Below are positions 10,933 to 17,303 of a DNA stretch of 42,938 bases, piece by piece. Source of the stretch: Planctomycetota bacterium. GTDB lineage: Bacteria; Planctomycetota; Phycisphaerae; Phycisphaerales; UBA1924. The stretch covers positions 1 through 42,938 of the forward strand of contig JAEYTB010000097.1 in the NCBI GenBank assembly GCA_023434205.1, read 5' to 3'. Each line of letters opens with the position of its first letter. The first letter of the stretch is position 1. The notes under the pieces were generated by a model. The model was not told the DNA's origin, searched no databases, and saw nothing but the letters and a program-made list of their open reading frames with translations. The translations under genes and the position numbers were made by a program.

Positions 10933-11448
10933 TTAGCGCGCGGTCCCCGACTTCACCTCACAGCGTCCGGTCTCCAAGTCCAACTGCGTCCGCAGCAGCA
11001 GCGGCTCGGGCATGGGCAGCGGGCACAGCTCACCCGTGATCTCAAAGCCCACGGTGTTCCCGCTCCCGTCGCGCCGCCCGGCCGCCATCGACACCGCCCG
11101 GACCCCGAGCGTCTTGCGCATGATGCGCGGCTCAAACGCCGCCACGGCGTCGAGAACCATCTGCTCGAGGCGGCTGGGGCTGACGTTGGACGCGGTGCGG
11201 CCGGTCAGGTCGGGCATGCCGTAGTTGACCGTGCTCCTGGCAACCAGAGGGAACTCGTACATCTCGTCATCGAGCGGGTGGCAGCCGGCGTTGAGCAGCC
11301 ACGAGAGGTCGCGCAGCACCGCCTCTCGCAGCTGCCGCATCGACATCACGCGCCGCTCGCGGCTCTCCTGCGAGTTCTTGGGGTCATCGTCGCGGAGGCG
11401 GTCGAGCAGCGACGGCTGGAGTTTGTCGGTCGTCGTCAGCTCAGCCAT
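10933..11448 (-). CDS. tssE: TssE, gp25-like T6SS baseplate subunit
   Basis: 171-aa protein of the gp25/TssE family. Characteristic segments: QPSLLDRLRDDDP near the N-terminus, LREAVLRDLSWLLNA (~41-55), PLVARSTVNYGMPDLTG (~69-85) and IMRKTLGVRAV (~112). It is a wedge component at which sheath polymerisation starts. ATG at 11448 with GGGGGA upstream, within the last codons of tagJ. It ends ten bases before tssF, so tssE-tssF-tssG are tightly coupled, as in most T6SS loci. Confidence 0.95.
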   Translation of the reverse strand: MAELTTTDKLQPSLLDRLRDDDPKNSQESRERRVMSMRQLREAVLRDLSWLLNAGCHPLDDEMYEFPLVARSTVNYGMPDLTGRTASNVSPSRLEQMVLDAVAAFEPRIMRKTLGVRAVSMAAGRRDGSGNTVGFEITGELCPLPMPEPLLLRTQLDLETGRCEVKSGTAR

Positions 11449-12337
11449 TGGCGTCCCCCGGCTTGAGCGAGCTATCGAACGCCAGCCCCGCGGTGTTCCC
11501 CGGCTGCTCGGCCAGAGGGTTGAGCGGGCCGTCGCCCACGCGCACCGAGCGGACCTCCATCAGCGGGTACTCGCCGGAATCGGTCGCGAGCAGACGCTGG
11601 CCGATGGGGTACTGTGAACCGGCCTCCTCCACGAACTCTGTTTTGCGCGCCAGCCGCACGGCGGGCTCGTGCCTCGCCTGCTCGGAGCCGGGGTAGCGCA
11701 CGGGGATCAGCCCCACCGACTGCCCGCCCGCGCTCCACACGAAGTTGGCCGGCAGCCACACCACATCGCGGAGGTCCGCAGGCCGATCGACCTTCAGCAG
11801 CGCGATGCGCTGCCACGGAATCCAGTAGTACTTGCCGTCCACCACCGCCTCGAGCATCGGGCCCAGCCGCTCGTCCGCATCGGCGATCCACTCGAACGGA
11901 ACAGGCTCTGATTCCTCGTCCCCCACCACGATCTTCCCGGCCACCGCGGGCGCCGCCTCAAAGGCCCGCGCCCGGAGGTCCGCCGCGGCGGTGTGCTGGC
12001 CCGCGGCGGTCATCGCCGCGGCCTGGATCACCCAGCTCACCCACTCCTCGGGCTCCCCGAGCACGAGCGGCGTGCGCTTGCCCGCCCACACCTGCTCGCG
12101 CAGGAACTCGCACAGGATGGCCTGCCGGCAGACCTGGGCCATGAGGTTGTTGCCCGCGTCCATCTGTGCCGCGGTCTGGAGCTGCGTCTGCGCCCGGTCC
12201 CACTGGCCCATGACGGCCAGGACCTGGAACAACATGACGCGGAGTTTGGCGTCGGCGGGGTTGGACCGCACCTTGGCCTCGACGGCCTTGAGGCACTCGT
12301 CCAGCTTTCCCTGCTTCAGAAGTTCTTCCGGAGTCAT
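11441..12337 (-). CDS. tagJ: TagJ/ImpE-family T6SS accessory protein
   Basis: 298-aa ImpE (SciE/TagJ) protein. The N-terminal half is helical and TPR-like: TPEELLKQGKLDECLKAVEA, SNPADAKLRVMLFQVLAVMGQWDRA and QLQTAAQMDA. The C-terminal half is the ImpE domain with WIADADERLGPMLEAVVDGKYYWIPW (split around residues 152-177), RDVVWLPANFVW and SVGLIPVRYPGSE, all diagnostic. Known family members bind the sheath subunit TssB and can modulate ClpV action. The ATG at 12337 has only a weak ribosome binding site (GGGG is distant), unlike its neighbours. Its end overlaps the tssE start by eight bases, so the two are translationally coupled. Confidence 0.93.
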   Translation of the reverse strand: MTPEELLKQGKLDECLKAVEAKVRSNPADAKLRVMLFQVLAVMGQWDRAQTQLQTAAQMDAGNNLMAQVCRQAILCEFLREQVWAGKRTPLVLGEPEEWVSWVIQAAAMTAAGQHTAAADLRARAFEAAPAVAGKIVVGDEESEPVPFEWIADADERLGPMLEAVVDGKYYWIPWQRIALLKVDRPADLRDVVWLPANFVWSAGGQSVGLIPVRYPGSEQARHEPAVRLARKTEFVEEAGSQYPIGQRLLATDSGEYPLMEVRSVRVGDGPLNPLAEQPGNTAGLAFDSSLKPGDANG

Positions 12338-12400
12338 TCTTTACGCGCCCCCCGCGGACCTCGGCCGCGCTGGTCACTGGTCCTTGGTTTCACGCGCCCC

Positions 12401-12428
12401 ACGATACCCGATTCACCGCGGCGCACAA
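12401..12428 (-). promoter_or_regulatory. Candidate promoter before tagJ
   Basis: In the 113-base gap between hcp copy 3 and tagJ, the minus strand reads TTGTGC, 16 bases, TATCGT, followed by GGG. This is almost the same arrangement as the candidate before the first gene (TTGTGC-N16-TATCAT, also followed by GGG). The expected start of transcription is near 12394, about 57 bases before the tagJ ATG. It would uncouple tagJ-tssE-tssF-tssG-clpV-vgrG from the highly expressed hcp genes. Confidence 0.38.
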
Positions 12429-12450
12429 CCGCCCCCCGCCCCCTATGGGG

Positions 12451-12870
12451 CTACAGGGGCCTTTCGAACGTCTCGATCTGCATTGCCCGGAACACAACTT
12501 CGACGGTCTCTGTCACGTCGGCCCCCGTGCTGGCGGCCTGGACGCTGGTGATCAGGCAGTCCTTGAACTCGGCGCGGAGGTAAACGAACGGGTCGTCGCC
12601 GAAGGGCATGACGGCCTCGAAGGCCACCACGGGGATGGGCCGGCCCGTTGCACAGGCCTGGAACAGCCCGACCGAAGATCGGTCGTAGCGGTGGGTGAAC
12701 GAGAACGCCTGGACCTCGGCGTCACCCCCCCGCATGCCGCCCTCGGGCGCAGGGACAACCTCCTGGGACACCCCCCAGCTCACGCCCGAGACGTTGATCC
12801 ACTTTGGGTGGCGGGCGTCCTTGCACTCGCCCTCGATGCCGTCCACCTTCAGGAAGCCGTCCAGTGCCAT
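12451..12870 (-). CDS. hcp: Hcp (TssD) tube protein, copy 3 (short)
   Basis: 139-aa Hcp paralogue, about 20 residues shorter than its neighbours. It keeps ALDGFLKVDGIEGECKD, the INVSGVSWGV strand, and YLRAEFKDCLITSVQA, but ends at VVFRAMQIETFERPL, without the terminal Lys/Gln/Gly-rich tail seen in copies 1 and 2 (e.g. KEQNEKGG). The central loop is PAPEGGMRGGDA instead of the Gly/Ser loop of copy 1. ATG at 12870 has AAGGGGA upstream. Whether it still forms hexamers, acts as an adaptor, or is a specialised subunit at one end of the tube cannot be told from sequence. Confidence 0.92.
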   Translation of the reverse strand: MALDGFLKVDGIEGECKDARHPKWINVSGVSWGVSQEVVPAPEGGMRGGDAEVQAFSFTHRYDRSSVGLFQACATGRPIPVVAFEAVMPFGDDPFVYLRAEFKDCLITSVQAASTGADVTETVEVVFRAMQIETFERPL

Positions 12871-12888
12871 CGCGCCGATCCCCTTGGG

Positions 12889-13377
12889 TCAGGCGTGCGC
12901 CGCCTGGTCATAGACGGCCTCAACCTCGCCGCCGAACGCCGCACCGGTCTTGGAGTTCTGCTCCTGGTAGACCAGCCGCACCTGGCGGTACGCGAGGGTG
13001 ATCGTTTCGGTGGGCAGCGCCCCCTCGGTGTTGACCGAAACGTTGGTGATCAGGCAGTCGTTGAAGACCGCTTTGAAGTAGATCAGGGGCTTGTCGCCGC
13101 CGGCGGTGCGGGCATGGAACTCGGCGGTGGGGATCTGCTTGCCGGTCACACAGTACAGGAACAGCGCGGGCGAGCCCTTGTGCATGCCCTGGGTGAAGGT
13201 GAAGGGCCGGACTGAGGGGTCGTCGGCGACCAGCTTGCCCTCTTCGCCGATGGCGAAGTCGCTCACCTCGCAGCCGAAGCTGAAGGCCTCGACGTCGATC
13301 CAGTGCTTGTGGTCGGGGTCCTTGGACTCGCTGGTGATGCCGTCGAGCCGCAGGAATCCGTCGAAGTCGTTAGACAT
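12889..13377 (-). CDS. hcp: Hcp (TssD) tube protein, copy 2
   Basis: 162-aa Hcp paralogue: NDFDGFLRLDGITSESKD, HKHWIDVEAFSFG, FTQGMHKGSPALFLYCVTGK and FNDCLITNVSVNTEG are all Hcp core segments, clearly homologous to copies 1 and 3 but well diverged. ATG at 13377 has GGGGAG six bases upstream; an in-frame upstream start (13410) would run into the hairpin and lacks family sequence. Eighteen bases separate it from copy 3. It could form mixed or alternative tubes or carry a different set of small effectors in its lumen, as known for Hcp-dependent cargo. No C-terminal effector extension is present. Confidence 0.94.
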   Translation of the reverse strand: MSNDFDGFLRLDGITSESKDPDHKHWIDVEAFSFGCEVSDFAIGEEGKLVADDPSVRPFTFTQGMHKGSPALFLYCVTGKQIPTAEFHARTAGGDKPLIYFKAVFNDCLITNVSVNTEGALPTETITLAYRQVRLVYQEQNSKTGAAFGGEVEAVYDQAAHA

Positions 13378-13413
13378 GGGTCGCTCCCCGGGCGGCCGTC
13401 CAGTGGTCATAGA

Positions 13414-13443
13414 ACCCCCGCGGCGGGAGGCCGCCGCGGGGGT
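13414..13443 (-). terminator. Strong hairpin after hcp copy 1
   Basis: Perfect 13-base inverted repeat (arms 13414-13426 and 13431-13443, sequence ACCCCCGCGGCGG and its complement) with a four-base loop, lying 31-61 bases after the hcp-1 stop codon and 37 bases before the hcp-2 ATG. On the transcript it is followed by UUCUAUG, only a short weak U-tract. It could be a partial terminator or a 3' stabilising structure, giving more hcp-1 message than downstream message. Confidence 0.55.
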
Positions 13444-13474
13444 GTCGGTTCAACAGTCAGGAACAGGGAAGGGA

Positions 13475-13960
13475 TCAGAGCTTCTTGTTGGTCTTCTGGT
13501 CGTAGCCGCCTTCGACCTCGGACAGGACGCCGCCCTTCTCGTTCTGCTCCTTGTACTTGAACTTGACCTCCGAGTACTGGATCTCGACGGTCTCGCCGGG
13601 GATCTCGTTCTCGGTGCCGCCCATCACCTGCACGCTGGTGACGAGGCAGTGCTTGAAGGTCACCGTCAGGTACTCGAGCTGCTCATCGCCCGCGGACTTG
13701 CGGGCGGTGAACACGACCTCGTCGATGTGCTTGCCCGTCGCCGCGGCGACGAACAGAGGGATCGAGCCCTTGTGGTAGGTCTGGTTGAAGCTGAACGCGT
13801 TCAGCGTGGACTTGCCGGCGGAAAGGCCGCCGCCGGTGGCGACCGACGTGGACTGCTGCACACCGTAGGAGAACGACTGCACGTCGATCTCGTTCTTGTG
13901 CTTCTGGTCCTTGGACTCGCCGGAAATGCCGCTGATCTTGAGGAATCCGTCAAAAGGCAT
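13475..13960 (-). CDS. hcp: Hcp (TssD) tube protein, copy 1
   Basis: 161-aa Hcp1-family protein. It starts PFDGFLKISGISGESKD, continues with HKNEIDVQSFSYGV, and has the later core LTVTFKHCLVTSVQV and ETVEIQYSEVKFKYKEQN, all typical Hcp strands. ATG at 13960 was chosen because AAGGAG stands eight bases upstream; an in-frame GTG three codons earlier would overlap that site. It is the first and probably the main tube subunit: best ribosome binding site, its own possible promoter, and a strong hairpin directly after it. Hexameric rings stack inside the TssB/C sheath and are secreted. A Gly/Ser insertion (TGGGLSAGKS, ~45-54) distinguishes it from the other copies. Confidence 0.95.
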   Translation of the reverse strand: MPFDGFLKISGISGESKDQKHKNEIDVQSFSYGVQQSTSVATGGGLSAGKSTLNAFSFNQTYHKGSIPLFVAAATGKHIDEVVFTARKSAGDEQLEYLTVTFKHCLVTSVQVMGGTENEIPGETVEIQYSEVKFKYKEQNEKGGVLSEVEGGYDQKTNKKL

Positions 13961-13983
13961 GGCCAACACTCCTTCCTAAACAC

Positions 13984-14029
13984 GGGACCTGCGGTCCCAG
14001 ATTATCCAGAGGGGCAAGCCCATCGCCGG
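13984..14029 (-). promoter_or_regulatory. Possible regulatory leader of the hcp cluster
   Basis: In the 90-base gap between tssC and the first hcp, the minus strand has a sigma54-like core (GG-N10-GC within CCGGCGATGGGCTTGCC, 14013-14029) 53-69 bases before the hcp ATG. Downstream is a GGGACC-GCA-GGTCCC hairpin (13984-13998), then AAGGAG. Only about 7 of 11 conserved sigma54 positions match. The hairpin could protect the abundant hcp message. Both are weak but sit where hcp promoters are often found. Confidence 0.2.
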
Positions 14030-14050
14030 ACCCTCGGGCAGTTCGAGATC

Positions 14051-15544
14051 TCAGCCGCCGGCCTTGGCCGACGGCAGCTTGGAAACGAGCCGGAGGGACA
14101 CGGTCAGGCCCTCGAGCTGGTAGTGCGGACGGAGGAAGAACTTCGACGAGTAGTAGCCGGGGTTGCCGGGGATTTCCTCGACCTTGACCTCCGCCGCGGC
14201 GAGCGGACGGCGGGCCTTGGTGTCTTCCGAGGAGTTCGCCGGATCGCCGTCGACGTACTGCTTGATCCAGTTGTTGAGCCACTGCTCCATCGCCGGCCGC
14301 TCCTTGAAGGAGCCGATCTTGTCCCGCACCATGCACTTGAGGAAGTGGGCGAAGCGGCAGGTGGCGAACAGGTAGGGCAGGCGGGCGCCCAGGTTGGCGT
14401 TCGCCGTGGCGTCCGGGTCGTCGTACTCGGCGGGCTTGTGGAGGCTCTGGGCGCCGACGAACACCGAGTAGTCGGTGTTCTTCCAGTGGGAGAGCGGCAT
14501 GAAGCCGTTCTTGGCCAACTCCGCCTCGCGCCGGTCGGTGATGGCGATCTCGGTGGGGCACTTCATGTCCACGCCGCCGTCGTCGGTCGGGAAGGAGTGG
14601 ACGGGCAGGCCCTCGACCATGCCGCCCGACTCCACGCCGCGGATGCGGCTGCACCACCCGTAGAGCTTGAAGGCGCGGGTGATGTTGGTGCCCATGGCGT
14701 ACGCGGCGTTCATCCACGTGTACTTGCTGTGGTCCGCGGCGCCGGTGTCCTCCTCGAACGCGAACTCCTCAACGGGCGCGGTCTTGGAGCCGTAGGGAAT
14801 GCGGGAGAGCACGCGCGGCATCGCGAGGCCGATGTAGCGGGCGTCCTCGCTCTCGCGGAGGCTCCGCCACGGGGCGTACTCGGCGGACTGGAAGATCTTG
14901 GTCAGGTCGCGAGGGTTGGCCAGTTCCTGCCAGCTCTCCATGTTGAACAGGCTGGGCTTGGGGGAGGTGATGAAGGGGGCGTGGGCCGCGGCGGCGATCT
15001 GGGCCATGCCGCCGAGCATTTCCACGTCCGGGGGCGTGTGGTCGAAGTAGTAGTCGCCGATCAGCGCGCCGTAGGGCTGGCCGCCCGGCATGCCGAACTC
15101 TTCCTCGTACATCTTCTTGAAGAGCGGGCTCTGGTCCCAGGCGGTGCCCTTGAACTTGGCGATGGTCTTGCCCAGGTCCTTCTTCGAGATGTTCAGGACG
15201 CGGATCTTGAGCGTCTCATCGGTCTCGGTGTTGTTGACCAGGTGCGACAGCCCGCGCCACGAGCCTTCCAGGGCCTGGAAGTCGGCGTGGTGAAGGATCT
15301 CGTTGATCTGCTGCGACAGCTTCTGGTCGATCGCGGCGATGATCGCCTCGATGCTCTTGACCGCGTCGTCGGAAATCAGCGAGACGCCCTCGAGCGCCTG
15401 CGCGGCGAGGGTCTTCACCGCGACCTCGATCGCCTCCTTGGCGTTGCTGGTCTTGGGCTTGAACTCTTTCTTGAGCAGGGCTTCGAGGTCGTTGCCTTCG
15501 AGCTGAAGGCCGGAGACCGCGGATTGTGATTGTGCTTCGGACAT
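14051..15544 (-). CDS. tssC: TssC (VipB), T6SS contractile sheath large subunit
   Basis: 497-aa sheath large subunit. Diagnostic stretches include ADFQALEGSWRGLSHLV (~148 region from the start of the core), FGMPGGQPYGALIGDYYFDH, the ALPRVLSR-type segment RYIGLAMPRVLSRIPYG, and the C-terminal PGYYSSKFFLRPHYQLEGL that forms part of the inter-subunit handshake strand. No truncation. ATG at 15544 is preceded by GGAGGTAGCTCACG, a strong ribosome binding site, fitting high expression. A 90-base gap separates it from the first hcp gene and contains possible regulatory signals. Works with TssB as the contractile spring in the cytoplasm. Confidence 0.98.
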   Translation of the reverse strand: MSEAQSQSAVSGLQLEGNDLEALLKKEFKPKTSNAKEAIEVAVKTLAAQALEGVSLISDDAVKSIEAIIAAIDQKLSQQINEILHHADFQALEGSWRGLSHLVNNTETDETLKIRVLNISKKDLGKTIAKFKGTAWDQSPLFKKMYEEEFGMPGGQPYGALIGDYYFDHTPPDVEMLGGMAQIAAAAHAPFITSPKPSLFNMESWQELANPRDLTKIFQSAEYAPWRSLRESEDARYIGLAMPRVLSRIPYGSKTAPVEEFAFEEDTGAADHSKYTWMNAAYAMGTNITRAFKLYGWCSRIRGVESGGMVEGLPVHSFPTDDGGVDMKCPTEIAITDRREAELAKNGFMPLSHWKNTDYSVFVGAQSLHKPAEYDDPDATANANLGARLPYLFATCRFAHFLKCMVRDKIGSFKERPAMEQWLNNWIKQYVDGDPANSSEDTKARRPLAAAEVKVEEIPGNPGYYSSKFFLRPHYQLEGLTVSLRLVSKLPSAKAGG

Positions 15545-15625
15545 CGTGAGCTACCTCCCGCGTTGCCGCGGCGGAAACGGGCGTGCGTGAACGGGGGACC
15601 GGCCACCCCCACGGGTATGCCGGGT

Positions 15626-16123
15626 TCAGCTCGGCTTGGGGGCCGAGGCGAGACTCTTGAGCAGTTCCTGATCGGAGAGGACCTTGTTGAGCAGCTGCTC
15701 GGCGCCGCCCTTGCCGTCCATGTAGGTCAGCAGGTTGGCCAGCTGCGTGCGGGCCTCGAGCAGCTTGGCCAGCGGCTCGATCTTCTTGGCGATCGCCGCG
15801 GGGGAGAAGTCCTCCATGCTCTCGAAGGTGATGTCCACGGGAAGGTTCCCCTCACCCGTGAGGGTGTTGGGCACCTGGAAGGCCACCCGCGGCTTCATGC
15901 TCTTGAGCCGCTCGTCGAAGTTGTCGACGTCGATCTCGAGGAACTTGCGGTCCGCGACGGGGGCGAGCGGGTCGGCCGGCTTGCCCGACAGGTCGGCCAT
16001 CACGCCCATGACGAAGGGCAGGTTGACCTTCTTCTCCGCACCGTACAACTCCAAGTCGTACTCGATCTGCACTCGAGGCGCCCGGTTTCGTGCGATGAAC
16101 TTCTGGCTGCTGGCCTTTGCCAT
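15626..16123 (-). CDS. tssB: TssB (VipA), T6SS contractile sheath small subunit
   Basis: 165-aa protein, normal length for TssB. Hallmarks: RAPRVQIEYDLELYGAEKKV near the N-terminus, LPFVMGVMADLSG (~35-47), a DRKFLEIDVDNFDERLKSMKPR segment in two parts around residues 63-85, and a C-terminal helical LL-x-YMDGKGGAEQLL region. TssB pairs with TssC to build the sheath around the Hcp tube. AAGGAAG lies upstream of the ATG at 16123. It lies 51 bases after tssA and 81 bases before tssC. Cytoplasmic; disassembled by ClpV after contraction. Confidence 0.97.
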   Translation of the reverse strand: MAKASSQKFIARNRAPRVQIEYDLELYGAEKKVNLPFVMGVMADLSGKPADPLAPVADRKFLEIDVDNFDERLKSMKPRVAFQVPNTLTGEGNLPVDITFESMEDFSPAAIAKKIEPLAKLLEARTQLANLLTYMDGKGGAEQLLNKVLSDQELLKSLASAPKPS

Positions 16124-16174
16124 CCCTTACTTCCTTTCCAAACTGGAACGCTCGATCCGCGCCGGTCGCACGAC

Positions 16175-17230
16175 TCAGTCGCTTGACTCTTCCGGCGGGG
16201 TGCTGATGGTGACGAGCATCGACACGTATTCGGGCGTCAGGACCTTTGAAATCTCCAGGAAACTCTTCCCCACCATCTGCTGAGCGGCCGCGACTATAAG
16301 CGCCACGGGGCTCGATGGTTCGTTCGCGGCATAGTACCGAGAAATCTTCTCGATTGCCAAGAGCGCATCCTGCGGAGAGTTGACGTCTCCCGCGATCGAA
16401 CGCCCCCGGCCGCCGCCACCCCCCCCACCCCCGTCACCCTCCTCCGCGGCCCCTTCCTCGCCGACGCCCTCGCCCCCCGCCATGCGGCGGCGGACCTGGA
16501 TGCCCGCGTCGCGGAGCATCGTCTTGAAGATGTCCGGGGAAGGGCCGACGCCGGCCCCGCACTTTTCGTCAAAGATGGCCTCGATGGCCTCCAGGCACGC
16601 GGAGGCCTCTTCGATCGCCGTGGCGATCCCCTCCAGCACCTGCGGGTCTGTCTCCTCGAACGCCGCGTCGATCACCTGAAGGGTCGGTCTTGGTTTGTTA
16701 GGGTCGTCGGGGACTTCCAGCGTCCCGCCTGCGATCGCGACGTCCCGCATTGAAAACCGGCCGAGCTGCCGCGACTCGCAGATCGGCGCTTCCTGAACCC
16801 GGTCCAGGAACTTGAGCTTGTCGCCGAAGGTCGCCGGGGGGGTCACGAATGCCGAGAGCGCGTTGACCCGCTCCGTGGGGTCGTTGTTGTCCTCGACATC
16901 AAGCTGCGGGTACACCGGGTCCCAGTACTGGGTCAGCAGCTCCTGGATGAGCTTCAGGCCATCCCGCAGGCCGGGGTAGCCCTCCAGCCGGACCGCGGCG
17001 AGCGTGAGCAGGACGGCCACCCGCAGGTGCTTGCCGCGGGCGAACAGCTCGACGCACCCGTCGCGGACCTCGCGCCAGTCGGGCTCTTCGGGGGCGGAGA
17101 ACTGGGTCTCTTCCTTGCCCTCAGCGAGCCGCTCAACCTCGAGGTAGCGGCGGTCCCAGCGCAGGTTCTCGCCGGTGGGGTTCTCGTCGGAGAGGGGCTT
17201 GAGCAGGCTTTCAACGTTGACTACGGCCAC
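16175..17230 (-). CDS. tssA: TssA (ImpA), T6SS baseplate/tail-assembly cap protein
   Basis: 351-aa protein with an ImpA N-terminal domain: LLKPLSDENPTGENLRWD (residues ~9-26), DWREVRDGCVELFARGKHLR and the segment LLTQYWDPVYPQLD (~98-111), all strong family hallmarks. It is a short TssA. After a helical middle comes a low-complexity glutamate/glycine tract (about 262-285, including eight consecutive glycines), then a C-terminal helical domain with the SPVALIVAAAQQMVGKSFLEI segment cut from the usual longer forms. TssA starts tail assembly at the baseplate and may cap the growing sheath. The start is the GTG at 17230, with GGGGGAG six bases upstream. tssB follows after 51 bases, so TssA, TssB and TssC are a natural unit starting just after the TPS block. 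Confidence 0.94.
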   Translation of the reverse strand: MAVVNVESLLKPLSDENPTGENLRWDRRYLEVERLAEGKEETQFSAPEEPDWREVRDGCVELFARGKHLRVAVLLTLAAVRLEGYPGLRDGLKLIQELLTQYWDPVYPQLDVEDNNDPTERVNALSAFVTPPATFGDKLKFLDRVQEAPICESRQLGRFSMRDVAIAGGTLEVPDDPNKPRPTLQVIDAAFEETDPQVLEGIATAIEEASACLEAIEAIFDEKCGAGVGPSPDIFKTMLRDAGIQVRRRMAGGEGVGEEGAAEEGDGGGGGGGGRGRSIAGDVNSPQDALLAIEKISRYYAANEPSSPVALIVAAAQQMVGKSFLEISKVLTPEYVSMLVTISTPPEESSD

Positions 17231-17263
17231 CGAGTACTCCCCCAGGAACGGAAGGTGAGGGCG

Positions 17264-17284
17264 GGGGGCGGACCATCGGCCCCC
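17264..17284 (-). terminator. Weak hairpin between the giant exoprotein and tssA
   Basis: Six-base GC stem (GGGGGC / GCCCCC) with a nine-base loop, beginning about 20 bases after the exoprotein stop codon in the 73-base gap before tssA. No T-run follows, so it would be a poor intrinsic terminator; attenuation or mRNA stabilisation are possible. It may simply reflect base composition. Confidence 0.25.
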
Positions 17285-17303
17285 TGCGCCCGTGGGCTCC
17301 AGC

